From: Enoplolaimus lenunculus
Lineage: Eukaryota > Nematoda > Enoplea > Enoplida > Thoracostomopsidae
Reading direction: 5' to 3'
Assembly (NCBI GenBank): GCA_030248215.1
Contig: JASANG010002634.1
Location: forward strand, 186,001 to 250,000
Length of the DNA: 64,000 nt
A program made the translations under genes and the position numbers. A model generated the notes under the pieces. It did no database searches. It was not told the DNA's origin and saw only the letters and a list, made by a program, of their open reading frames with translations. How positions within the stretch are numbered: the first letter of the stretch is position 1; every line of letters begins with the position of its first letter. Shown here one piece after another: positions 55,322 through 64,000 of the stretch.

Positions 55322-55385
55322 GTATATATATAGATATATAGATATATATATTTATATATACATATATATACATATATACATATAT
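55272..55385. repeat. (AT)n / TATATACA microsatellite after the stop codon
   Basis: About 114 bp of TA repeats with TATATAGATATAT interruptions, starting 5 bp after the coding end; it would lie in the 3' UTR. Confidence 0.9.
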
Positions 55386-55640
55386 ATGTCGTATTCTGAA
55401 CGCCTATTTGTCTCCGTTAGCAACTGTGTCTGTCATAAACACCAATTGTTGTTCAAGACCGCTCAAACAACAACTGAAAAGCATAAATTTTCAACCAATA
55501 AGATAAATGTTGTTTTATTTCAAATTATCAAATCAAATTTAATACAGCGATTCCAGTTGTTGTTCTGACTGTCCTGAACAATTGGCGTTTTCAACGACTC
55601 ACTTGCCAACTGGGACAAATAGGTGTTTGGGATACGACAT
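55386..55640. mobile_element. palindromic MITE with GTCGTATTC ends
   Basis: ATGTCGTATTCTGAACGCCT and the inverse GGTGTTTGGGATACGACAT, with CAATTGTTGTTC and inverse inside. A minus-strand frame after CTTTTCAG is part of this repeat. Confidence 0.65.
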
Positions 55641-55666
55641 GATATACATTTTAATAAATATACATC

Positions 55667-55903
55667 ACTAGCGGATACAGAGGGGTGCGTGGCGTACGCC
55701 CCTGTCAGAGTTTTTTGTGATAAAATGGTAAGGGTCTTAGGTTACATTTTTTTCGTCAGACAATTTTTTGCATAAAAATACAATTTGTTTGTCACAATTT
55801 TCTGTGATAAAATGATAAGTCCCGTCCCTGCCTTACAATTTTTGCGTTTCATAACATATGCCAGCGAGTTCCGCTCCCCGTTAGAAATTTTTGGATCCGC
55901 CTC
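55667..55903. mobile_element. L MITE
   Basis: ACTAGCGGATACAGAGGGGT to TTTTTGGATCCGCCTCTG; two or three internal AAAATGGTAAG units. Confidence 0.7.
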
Positions 55904-56093
55904 TGCGAAGGGCTAAAGCTTTACTCTCAAGGTAGACTTTTCTTGCCAAAATTTTTCAAAAGACAAGAAAAATACATTTTAAAGGCTACAAAACAATCGT
56001 ATGAATTTGAAAGGTCCAAAATGACGTTTACATGAGGTTGTACCATTCTGACCTGAAATCATTGCTACAGCCCTACCCATAAGAAACCGTCGT

Positions 56094-56300
56094 GGTCCAT
56101 ATGTTGATCAGGACCGGGCCGTTTTTCTCCGGCACTGCAATAGAGTAAGTAAGCTTAAGGTTTAGACTAATTTTTAGTCCGGGCTTATGCTTAGGTATAA
56201 GCTTGGTTCATATTCGTAAATGTGTATAGCAACTAATATCAGTTAGCAATAGGTTTTAAAACTCACTAACTATTGCAGTTTTTTAACTCAGGTGTTTGCG
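56094..56300. repeat. T-family left part joined to an O fragment
   Basis: GATCAGGACCGGGCCGTTTT and CTGCAATAGAGTAAG (T1/T2-like), then AAATGTGTATAGCAACTAAT (O left half) from about 56208. Confidence 0.45.
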
Positions 56301-56650
56301 TACTCTGTAAAAACTTAAACTTAAATTAAAGCTTAACTAAAGGTGAGTATTAAGTAACACTCAAATGGCTGGACGGGCTAACCAAAATAGAATAATAGTT
56401 TAAGTAAACTTATTTTTAGTTTAAGTAACAAGTGCAGCCCAGAAATTAAGTGTATCAAAGAGTTCACTAAGTTAAGCTTAAACTAAAAATACGTAGGGTT
56501 TTAAATTAGTTTAAGCGTAAACCTATCCGTTAGCTGAGTTATTCTAGAAAGTTAGTTTAATACTACTGGATTAGTTTAAGGTTATTTCAAGTTAGTTTAA
56601 GCTTTTAGAGAGTAGACATAGGGTTAATCTTAATGTTCAGACATTTGTCT
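56300..56650. repeat. TTAAGTTTAG-rich segment, also near 59300
   Basis: Repeated AAACTTAAAC, TAGTTTAAG(C/T) motifs on both strands; AAAAACTTAAACTTAAATT recurs at 59305 as AAAAACTTAAACATAAATT. Confidence 0.4.
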
Positions 56651-56693
56651 GACAGTTAATGGCTGTATGTCTCTCATTTAACTGGCCCATGCA

Positions 56694-56897
56694 TAGATCA
56701 GGGCCGGATTGTTTTCCGGAGGGGCTATAATAGAGTCAGTTTAAGCTTTAGACTAATTTTTTGCTCAGGCTTAGGCTTAGGCTTAGGCTTAGGAATAGGC
56801 TCATCCATACGCTTAGGCTTAGGCTTCGGCTTTGGCTTAGACTTAGGCTTAGGAATATGCTTATATTACTGTTCCGGCCCTGTTCTATACATGGGCC
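56694..56897 (+). mobile_element. T2 MITE between 28-bp direct repeats
   Basis: GGCCCATGCATAGATCAGGG to CCCTGTTCTATACATGGGCC. Instead of an 8-bp duplication it sits between TAATGGCTGTATGTCTC + TCATTTAACT and TAATGGCTGTATGTCTC + ACATCTAACT. Confidence 0.8.
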
Positions 56898-57189
56898 GTA
56901 ATGGCTGTATGTCTCACATCTAACTTAAGTATTTACTTAGTAATGGTTAAGTAATTACTAAAAGCGAGTGACTTAACTTAAACTGCACTGAACAAAAACA
57001 AAATTTGAACCTGTACCATGACAAGAAATTGTTACATTTATTATATATTAAAGAGGAGCTATGAGTCTACAATATCAGTTAGACTAAGGTTAGTTTGTCA
57101 GAACCGCTAGTATGTAATACATCATATTTTGTCGGCGACTTAAAGTATTTACTTAAACTTGACTATATTGTTTAGAAGCGATAAATATT

Positions 57190-57260
57190 TGGCTTCTCAA
57201 ACGGTGTCGGGATTACGTTTAGGCTTAGGCTTACGCTTAGATTTTGGCTTAAATGCTCAA
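57190..57260 (+). repeat. short TTAGGC remnant
   Basis: ACGTTTAGGCTTAGGCTTAC without ends. Confidence 0.5.
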
Positions 57261-57530
57261 CTGTTTCAGCTGCAATAATTGGCTGGATGTGAGTATTTTA
57301 AGACTTTGTGTTTGTATTTGGTAATATATGTTCATCTATATATAAACAGTATTTTGTATTAAAAGCTGTAAATTAATGGTAATGAATACGTGGGAATGCG
57401 AAAGGACAGCAAAGATCGATTTGATACCACATAAACCGGATAGGGAATGTCAGAACTGCACCGTCGGACGACCTCTTTCCTCGAAGTACTGCAAATATAT
57501 TTGTTTTTTCTCCTTAATTTTTCCGAAACA

Positions 57531-57603
57531 TGGCCACGCCGGGAATTGAACCTTGGACCTCTCGCTCGCGAGTTAAGTACGCTGCACATTACACCACGCG
57601 GCC
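57531..57603 (-). tRNA. tRNA-like sequence, probably a pseudogene
   Basis: The reverse complement is 73 nt, GGCCGCGTGG...CGTGGCCA. The 7-bp acceptor stem pairs fully (one G-T). Box A TGGTGTAATG and box B GGTTCAATTCC are present, and the seven-base anticodon loop would be CTCGCGA with T33 and anticodon CGC (Ala). The T stem (CAAGG/CCCGG) and anticodon stem are poorly paired, so it is more likely a decayed tRNA or SINE head than a working gene. Confidence 0.5.
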
Positions 57604-57702
57604 GTTATTACATTTTCTCTAGTACTGTATGTGCACGAGTATGTATGTCTTATATTAAACAAATTATGCGCATACATATGCTACACCACGTATACCAACA
57701 GT

Positions 57703-58083
57703 GGCTCATGTAAAGATCAGGGGTGGAATGTTTTTCTGTGCGACTGCAATAGAGTAACCTTAAGCTTTAGCCTAATTTTTTTTGCTTTGCGTAGGCTTCA
57801 CTGCAAAAAATGGTCAGTCAAATTGACTGTCTCCGAAAAAGGCGTTTCCTGGCTACAAAAACTGAGTCAAATACGACTCGGCCAGAGTCAAATTCCGCTC
57901 ACTAAGTGATTCTGGGAATCGAATTTGGCTCTGGCGGAGTCGAATTTTGACTCAGTTTGTGTAGTCAGGAAAAGCCTATTTCGGAGAGAGTCAATTTTAC
58001 TCGCCATTTTTTGAAGTGTAGGCTAGTCTTAGGCTTAGGAATATGCTTATAATACTGTTCCGCCTTTGTTCTTTACATTGACC
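57703..58083 (+). mobile_element. T1 MITE split by P1
   Basis: GGCTCATGTAAAGATCAGGG to CTGTTCCGCCTTTGTTC...GACC; flanks CCAACAGT and CCAACAGG (8 bp). P1 occupies 57799-58018. Confidence 0.75.
57799..58018. mobile_element. P1 MITE nested in T1
   Basis: CACTGCAAAAAATGGTCAGT to GCCATTTTTTGAAGTG; TAGGCT on both sides. Confidence 0.75.
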
Positions 58084-58279
58084 CCAACAGGGAAGTTTGT
58101 GGCAAACGAGCGTAGCAAGCGAAAAAAGTAATTTAACCTCTAGACTTGAGCAGATTATCGTTAAAGAATGTAAATTCATCAGTTTGTTATTTTTCTGTCA
58201 AGTACTTCGATCGGATATATCGTAACAAGTCCCGGTCGCGTGTACGGATCTCATGCCCACAGCCAGCTCAACCTCCCAA

Positions 58280-58532
58280 AACTGTAAATTTGAGTGTGTT
58301 GTTTTTTTACTCAGAATGAGTTGAATCACTCAGTCTGAGTTAGGACTATCAGAACTCAGAATGTTGAGTTGATTCAATTCATTCTGAGTGAATTTATCAA
58401 CTCACCCAGAGTCAACTCAACTCACAGTGAGAATCAACTCAACTCAGAGTGAGTTAAAGTGTTCTGTTATTAACTCAGGAATAATTAACTTTCCGTCTGA
58501 GTTAATTGATTAACTCATTGGAATTTACAGTG
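58280..58532. mobile_element. P2 palindromic MITE
   Basis: AACTGTAAATTTGAGTGTG to CATTGGAATTTACAGTG; arms of TTGAATCACTCAGTCTGAG. Confidence 0.7.
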
Positions 58533-58760
58533 AAGTAGGTTGAAACGATTTTAAGAGGAGCGTGCATTTGAAATAAAAAGCTTACTGTGGGAGATAAAAC
58601 TATTCTAAAACCAGCTGAGCCCTCCCTAGCAATTCTGCGGAAACAAAATTTTTCTGGGGACAGCTTAGATCTCCTGGCTCATTTCCAGCTACGAAATCGA
58701 CTGACCTGTTTCTGATATGAACCAAATGAAACCGATCACCAGTATTCTGACAGAGCTATT

Positions 58761-58915
58761 GGCCCATGTAAAGATCAGGGGGCGGAACATTTTTCTGTGG
58801 GTCTGTAGTAAAGTAAGCTTAAGCTTTAGACTAATTTTTTGCTTGGCTTAGGCTTAGGCTTTAGGCGTAGGAATTTGGTTATAATACTCTTCCGTCCCTG
58901 TTCTTTACATTGGCC
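58761..58915 (+). mobile_element. T1 MITE with perfect 8-bp target duplication
   Basis: GGCCCATGTAAAGATCAGGG to CCCTGTTCTTTACATTGGCC, 155 bp; GAGCTATT directly on both sides. Best-preserved short T1 copy, with two or three TTAGGC units. Confidence 0.9.
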
Positions 58916-59059
58916 GAGCTATTGATGGTTGTGTGTTTGTTTAGCTGGTTCGCAATTACAAAAAGTACGCTGAATAAAGCTTATTTAAAATTTTCGTTCC
59001 TAGCAAATGCCGTATATTATGGTTCATTGGGTTTTAATATTTAGGGGCACCTTTGCTTA

Positions 59060-59290
59060 CACTGTAAATTCCAATGAGTTGATTAGTCAATTCAGCAAAC
59101 AAGTTTGTTTTTTCTGAATTAATATCAGTAAACATTGACTCACTCTGAGTTGAGTTGATTCTCACTCTCAATTGAGTACTATTTCAGAATAAATTTAATC
59201 ACCTCGAAATTCTGAGTTCTGATGGTCCTAACTCAGAGTGAGCGATTTAACTCATTCTGAGTTAAAATCAACTCACTGAAATTTACAGTG
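59060..59290. mobile_element. P2 palindromic MITE
   Basis: CACTGTAAATTCCAATGAGT to CACTGAAATTTACAGTG; preceded by TA. Confidence 0.7.
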
Positions 59291-59516
59291 AACTACTCTT
59301 TAAAAACTTAAACATAAATTATAGCTTAACTAAACTTGAATATTAGTTTTAGTAAAACTTAAATGGCTAGACGGGCTAACTAAACCAAAATTATTGTAGA
59401 TTCATTGTTTTATTGCATGAACTTTAATCAGAAGTTTGAATTCTCAACGTACGGCTTTGAAAAATAAAATATCTTTTCAATGTTTAAACACCAATGATTT
59501 TCGTTTATGTCAGCGC

Positions 59517-59605
59517 TGGGTGTAAACCGGTGATAAAAATAACGGAAACGAAAGCAAACGCTGAATTTTGTCGGAAACGGAAATGAATATCCGGTTACAC
59601 CATGC
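59517..59605. mobile_element. V MITE, short
   Basis: GGGTGTAAACCGGTGATAA to AATATCCGGTTACACC; AACGGAAACG interior. Confidence 0.55.
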
Positions 59606-59692
59606 GTCAGCGTTAGATATTGCAATTGCTATCCACATTCAATGAATTTACGATTCATGAATTGAGTCTTTCGCTTCCGCAGTGAAACCTCC

Positions 59693-59833
59693 GGCCCATG
59701 TACACAACAGGGCCGGAGCAGTAGTATAAACGTATTCCTAAGCCTAAGCCAAAGTAAAAAATTAGTCTAAAGCTTAAACTGACTATATTATAGCCCCATC
59801 AGAAAACGATCCGGCCCTGTTCTACACATGGGC
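59693..59833 (-). mobile_element. T2 MITE between 65-80-bp direct repeats
   Basis: GGCCCATGTACACAACAGGG to CCCTGTTCTACACATGGGC. The flanks are diverged copies: ATCCACATTCAATGAATTTA...CGCTTCCGCAGTGAAACCTCC on the left, ATCCACATCCTATCAATTTA...CGCTTCCGCAGTGTAAACCTCC on the right. Confidence 0.75.
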
Positions 59834-60072
59834 AGCGATCGATATCCACATCCTATCAATTTATGGCTCATGAACTTCGTCTTTCGCTTCCGCAGTGTAA
59901 ACCTCCTGTCGACCTCACACGCCAATCTTTAGCTAATTAATCTTCCGCAGCAGGAGGTGAAAAACTGTTTAATGGTTTTAATTTTTAAGCAAATTTTAAA
60001 TTTAATTTTTAAGCAAATTTTAAATTTGGATTTCGTTACTAAACGATTGGTCAGCTCAAACTCAACAGGTTC

Positions 60073-60325
60073 ACACTATAAATTCCAATGAGTTAATTAA
60101 TCAACTCAGACGCAAAGTTAGTTACTTGTGAGTTAACAGCAAACTTTAACTCACTCTTAATAGTTGAGTTAATTCTCACTCTGAGTTGAGTTGAGTCCGA
60201 GAAAGTTCATTAATTAAATCAGAATGATTTATATCAATTCAGAATTATGAGTTCTGATTGTCCTAACTCAGATTGAGTGATTCGTTTCTGTCCGAGTTGA
60301 AATCAACTCACTGGAATGTACAGTG
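60073..60325. mobile_element. P2 palindromic MITE
   Basis: CACTATAAATTCCAATGAGT to CACTGGAATGTACAGTG. Confidence 0.65.
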
Positions 60326-60407
60326 CAGTCAGGATTTTGAATTCAGACGGGTAACTACACCAGAGCAGATAACAGACGTTACGAGCGAGATCACCGAACA
60401 GGGTTGT

Positions 60408-60505
60408 TGCCCATATAACGATCAGGAGCGGAACGTTTTTCTGCGGGACTGCCATAGAGTAAGCTTAGCTGAAGACCAATTTTTTTGCTTAAACTTACGC
60501 ATTCC
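60408..60505 (+). mobile_element. T1 MITE, left end only
   Basis: GCCCATATAACGATCAGGAG, CGGAACGTTTTTCTGCGG, AGAGTAAGCTTAGC; right end lost. Confidence 0.5.
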
Positions 60506-60591
60506 CTTATAGTTGCAATCCTCAACGCAAAATGCAACAAAGCTAATAAGACTGAGCTTATAAGCATCTAGTGAACATGCCAATCAAACAG

Positions 60592-60930
60592 GTCCAGGGA
60601 CTGATATTTATTCGGCCTTTCCAGAGGATACCCACCTGTTATTCGGTTACAGACTGTTATTTATTTTTAAACCACGCTCCGCCACCCATCGTTACTGAAA
60701 TATCCGGTACTGCAATTATCCAATAAGTTACACGTTTGTCTTGCATTAAGAGCTTTGAGCGATAACGCAAGGTTATACTTAGGAATGTACTTTCGAAACT
60801 TAAGTACGCCTTAAAGTTTCAAACTCAACTTTTTTGGGGCGCGGAGTTATTAACGCGCTACAATTAGGGATAATTGACATTTATGGACTCTAATTAGGGT
60901 TTAAGGACCCTATCCGCTTTCGGATCACTG
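60592..60930 (-). mobile_element. H MITE, reversed and truncated
   Basis: CAGGGACTGATATTTATTCG through CTCTAATTAGGGTTTAAGG, TATCCGCTTTCGG. The outer right end is missing. Confidence 0.6.
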
Positions 60931-60997
60931 CTATACATCCTTGTCCAAATCCACCATCGGCGGGCCCTAAAAATTCCAATTTTTCTGTATTCGGCAA

Positions 60998-61050
60998 TAT
61001 ATATATATAATATATATGTATATATATATAATATATATGTATATATATTT
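60998..61050. repeat. TATATATAATATATATG microsatellite
   Basis: Two 23-bp-like units of AT repeats. Confidence 0.85.
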
Positions 61051-61143
61051 GCGGAGTGGTTGTTAACATACATCGGTGTATGTAAACTTGCAATAAAAAT
61101 TCGCTGAAATACACTGCAGTTAATGCGCTCAAACGCTTTGGTT

Positions 61144-61360
61144 TTAGAAATTTAAAAGTATATTAATGTGTTTTTGTATATTTATGAAAAAATTTGCCAA
61201 GAAGATTTTCTCAAAGATTTGGGGGTCGCTTTCGAAGGGGAACACTGGAAAATAACCGCTTTCGGAGGCTGTAGAATGACCAGTAAATCGTAGGGGATAC
61301 AACGCTGATTCTCGTTGGCTATGCTCGTTCTCAAAGCTGTTAAATGTGGTTTTACCGATC
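61144..61360 (-). CDS. candidate terminal exon, unknown protein
   Basis: Minus-strand acceptor GCGATTTTCGTTTCAG, one base, then 71 codons and TAA: IGKTTFNSFENEHSQRESAL, YPLRFTGHSTASESGYFPVF, PFESDPQIFEKIFLANFFIN. The frame lacks a start Met and so depends on splicing. Aromatic/acidic composition and the strong acceptor make this one of the better single-exon calls; no family recognised. Confidence 0.45.
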
Positions 61361-61776
61361 CTGAAACGAAAATCGCAGCAACGCGTTTTTAGAAACGAGA
61401 AAACTAAGAATGGACATCTTTATTTGTTAGTGAAACACTTGTCACGTTCTTATTGATCAATCATAGTTAATTTAAAAAGATTTATTTAGTAACAAAATCC
61501 TACCATCTTACGTTATATTTTAATGTCGAAAACGTTTTTGTCTAAAATACAGCGCTGTCCACATGGATCAGTATTGAATTTCCAGTTTATGAACCTGACG
61601 TTCACAAAAACCAAAGGCGAAGATCGGATCCTTGCGGAAACGCAAGCCTATACTGTAGTGACCCGATCCTGCTGAAAAACGTTCCACCCCTGATCTTTAC
61701 ATGGACAATGTCTGGTTAGGATGTAGGTTTAGATTTTGTTTTTAAAACCAAATTTCGTGAAATGTCAAAATTCGGG

Positions 61777-62219
61777 TACTGTAGTGACCCGAATAAGAAG
61801 GGGACTGATATTTATTTGGCATCTCCAGGTGCCCCTTTGTTATTCGGTTACGGACTGTTATTTATATTTAGCCCGCCCTCCGCCGCCCTTCGTTACTGAT
61901 ATATATTCGGTACTGCAACTATCCGTTGAATTGAACGTTTTTTGCGTTGCATCGAAAGCTTGAGCGATAATGCAAGGTTATAATTAGGAATTTACTTTCA
62001 AACCTTAGGTATCCTTTAAAGTTTCGAACTCAACTGTATTTGGTGCTGGAGTCATTTATGCGCTATAATTAGGGATAATTGACATTTATGGTCTCTAATT
62101 AGCGTTTACGGACTCTAGCCGCTTACGGACCCTGATTAGGGATACGCACTCCTATTGATTAGGACTCAAAATGGGGACCCCCTCTTATTACTCCCCCTCT
62201 TATTCGGGTCACTACAGTA
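61777..62219. mobile_element. H MITE, full length
   Basis: TACTGTAGTGACCCGAATAA to TTATTCGGGTCACTACAGTA, 443 bp, a perfect 20-bp inverted pair; best-preserved H copy. A small T1 end (AACGTTCCACCCCTGATCTT) lies just upstream at about 61678. Confidence 0.85.
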
Positions 62220-62450
62220 AGCCTCATTCCAAGCCTAACACCTAAACCTAAGCTTTAAGTATTCAGCTTAGCCTGTCTGATTTTAAGTCAAAGCTTAAAC
62301 GTGAGAATAAGCCAGCCATAAGCTAAAGTCATCGCCTGAAAATAATGAGTAGCCTAAGCTTAAAAATAAGCCTAAGATGAAACCTAATCCTCAACCTATG
62401 CCAAAACCTTTTTGCTGGTCAGGTTAAACTTGAAGAATTTCATGTAAAGT
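62220..62450 (-). repeat. degenerate CCTAAG block
   Basis: AGCCTAACACCTAAACCTAAG and AATAAGCCTAAGATG motifs without ends. Confidence 0.4.
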
Positions 62451-62537
62451 CAGCCTTTTTGAGGCACCCGACCGAGTTTAGAACAAGGTAACTCACGTAG
62501 AAAGTGATAAGTTTTACCGAGTACTAAAGCTATTAAT

Positions 62538-62650
62538 ATGGCTAATAGTCGAAGCTTATTGGTTAATTGGTCCAAACAATGTCGATTTAAGCCGATGTGG
62601 CTCATTTTGATTGGTACATCAATTGTTAAAGTTTCGCTACAGATTAGTAT
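62538..62650 (+). CDS. candidate first exon of a gene leaving the window
   Basis: ATG GCT AAT in a clean frame with an upstream in-frame TAA, 37 codons, ending AT|GTAAGT, a consensus donor. Product MANSRSLLVNWSKQCRFKPM then WLILIGTSIVKVSLQIS, a basic head and one hydrophobic stretch that could be a signal anchor. Three diverged T3 units and an I element fill the putative intron. No family recognised. Confidence 0.4.
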
Positions 62651-62730
62651 GTAAGTTTGAGACCAGAGGCACATACACTTGCCTATATTTCTGTGGTGGA
62701 ACGTTTGCCTATGTCTGTTTCTAAGCTTAA

Positions 62731-63384
62731 GCATTTACTGCGTAAAGGTAAGCCTAAATGCTAAGCCTAAACGCTAACTCCTAAATGTTACTTTTCGGGC
62801 CGTAACAGTAGATTAAGCGTATTCCTAAATGTTACTTTTAGGAACGTAACAGTAGATTAAGCGTATTCCTAAGCCTAAGCCTAAGTCCAAGCGTTTCAAA
62901 AGCGTATTCTTAAGCCTAAGCATTTACTGCGTAAAGGTAAGCCTAAATGCTAAGCCTAAACGCTAACTCCTAAATGTTACTTTTCGGGCCGTAACAGTAG
63001 ATTAAGCGTATTCCTAAATGTTACTTTTAGGAACGTAACAGTAGATTAAGCGTATTCCTAAGCCTAAGCCTAAGTCCAAGCGTTTCAAAAGCGTATTCCT
63101 AAGCCTAAGCATTTACTGCGTAAAGGTAAGCCTAAATGCTAAGCCTAAATGCTAACTCCTAAATGTTACTTTTCGGGCCGTAACAGTAGATTAAGCGTAT
63201 TCGTAAATGTTACTTTTAGGGCCGTAACAGTAGATTAAGCGTATTCATAAGCCTAAGCCTAAGTCCAGGCGTTTCAAAAGCGTATTCCTAAGCCTAAGCC
63301 TAAGCAAAAATGTAGTCTAAAATGTAAGCCTACTCTTTTACGGACCCACCAGGAACTGGGACGGCCCTAAACGTAACATTGGCC
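62731..63384 (-). mobile_element. T3 element with 189-bp tandem units
   Basis: Units starting GCATTTACTGCGTAAAGGTA occur at 62731, 62920 and 63109, a constant 189-bp step. Each unit contains two T3 left ends (AATGTTACTTTTCGGGCCGT and AATGTTACTTTTAGGAACGT) and a GCCTAA block. A single T3 right end (CGGCCCTAAACGTAACATTGGCC) closes at 63384. Confidence 0.85.
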
Positions 63385-63581
63385 ACAATTTGCATACAAA
63401 ATAATCTGACTTCCGCCACTCCACGAGAGGTATAGTGCCGTTAAAGGCGTAAAGATTGACTGTAAGCTGTAAGCTTGATTTATGACAGTACCGCTAGAAA
63501 ATATGAGTTCTCTATAAACAGCGTAGGCCGACATTCTGGTTCGGTAGTTTGCTAAATACTCACGTGTTCTACCAAGAACAG

Positions 63582-63960
63582 ATTATGCACCGTTCACAAT
63601 ATAAAATTGGGCCGGACCACAAAATGTGTCGTAGCCCAGGGCAAACAACCACTCATTGCCCTTACCTGAACGAAAAATTTCTGTTGTCCCTATCTCAACG
63701 CGTGTCACAGATTGCTCTGTGACACACATTGAGGTATGGTCAACAGAAATTTTCCGCTGACGTATGGTCGACGCACGGCAGTGGGTGCAAAAAACGTGTT
63801 AACTCTACTTCAAAGCGTGTCACAAACTAGTTTGCGACACGCACTGAGGTAGAGTCAACGGAAAGTTTTTGTTGACGTAGAGTGAACGAGTGGTTGTTAA
63901 CCCTGAGCTACGACACATTTTGTGGCCTGGCCGAATTTTATATGGTGAACGGCGAATTAA
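63582..63960. mobile_element. I MITE
   Basis: GATTATGCACCGTTCACAAT to ATATGGTGAACGGCGAATTA. Intact counterpart of 24342-24752, with GAGTGAACGAGTGGTTGTTAACC where that copy has foreign sequence. Confidence 0.8.
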
Positions 63961-63977
63961 AGCATAGCGCAGTCTCA

Positions 63978-64000
63978 CTAGCGGATCCATAGGTCGGACA
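63978..64000. mobile_element. start of another L MITE at the window edge
   Basis: ACTAGCGGATCCATAGG matches the L left end; the rest lies outside. Confidence 0.5.

Noticed and set aside
55440-55520. Minus-strand exon after GCTTTTCAG
   Set aside because: Lies wholly inside the palindromic MITE 55386-55640.
1-64000. CRISPR arrays, operons or prokaryotic features
   Set aside because: Tandem arrays here are minisatellites without spacers; the genes have spliceosomal introns.

Overview
This is a eukaryotic, AT-leaning (roughly 38-40 % GC by eye), intron- and repeat-rich window. The repeat TTAGGC / GCCTAA, which is the nematode telomere unit, is scattered through it in dozens of places. Together with a calexcitin-type gene broken into small exons by MITE-filled introns, this points to a large, repeat-rich nematode genome. 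That assignment is an inference from the repeat type, not proof. No bacterial genes, transposase, reverse transcriptase or capsid genes were seen. All the mobile DNA recognised is non-autonomous.

Genes. (1) 3664-12822 (+): six exons with consistent splice phases encode 268 residues of a calexcitin / sarcoplasmic calcium-binding-protein-like EF-hand protein with eroded calcium ligands; the first exon was not found. (2) 18758-19783 (+): a protein with an N-terminal Cys cluster and about a dozen degenerate QLNAT repeats. (3) 51104-55267 (+): a 1387-residue Gln/His-rich protein ending in what looks like a BEN domain split in two by a polyglutamine and Gly/Ser insert. (4) Several single exons with good splice sites but unknown function lie on the minus strand (about 2.0-2.3, 17.1-17.4, 27.9-28.0, 36.5, 37.2-37.4, 46.6, 49.6-49.8 and 61.1-61.4 kb) and the plus strand (33.8-33.95 and 62.5-62.65 kb). 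A tRNA-like sequence lies at 57531-57603 (-).

Repeats. I name the families as follows. T1, T2 and T3 are three families with related ends (GGCCCATG...), 8-bp target duplications, and a core of TTAGGC repeats from a few units to long arrays. P1 (CACTGCAAAAAATGG ends) and P2 (CACTGTAAATT ends) are near-perfect palindromes; TA flanks are clear for one P2 copy and partial elsewhere. E elements sit in duplicated TTAA and carry a tRNA-like box A/box B segment. L elements have 9-bp duplications and a 56-60-bp internal repeat that expands. F (CCCGTAGCCAG ends), H (TACTGTAGTGACCC ends), I (GCACCGTTCACA ends), J (CCAAGAGTG ends), K (CCGTCACCGTACGG-rich), O (TATTCTCAAATG ends), V (CCGG-rich), R and Q are further dispersed families. 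Many are nested, giving a readable insertion history.

Layout: 0-3.6 kb repeats and one minus-strand candidate exon; 3.6-12.8 kb calexcitin-like gene; 12.8-18.7 kb repeats and one minus-strand exon; 18.7-19.8 kb QLNAT gene; 20-51 kb dense MITEs, minisatellites, interstitial telomere-type arrays and isolated exons; 51-55.3 kb BEN/polyQ gene; 55.3-64 kb MITEs with two more candidate exons. The genes show no functional link to one another.
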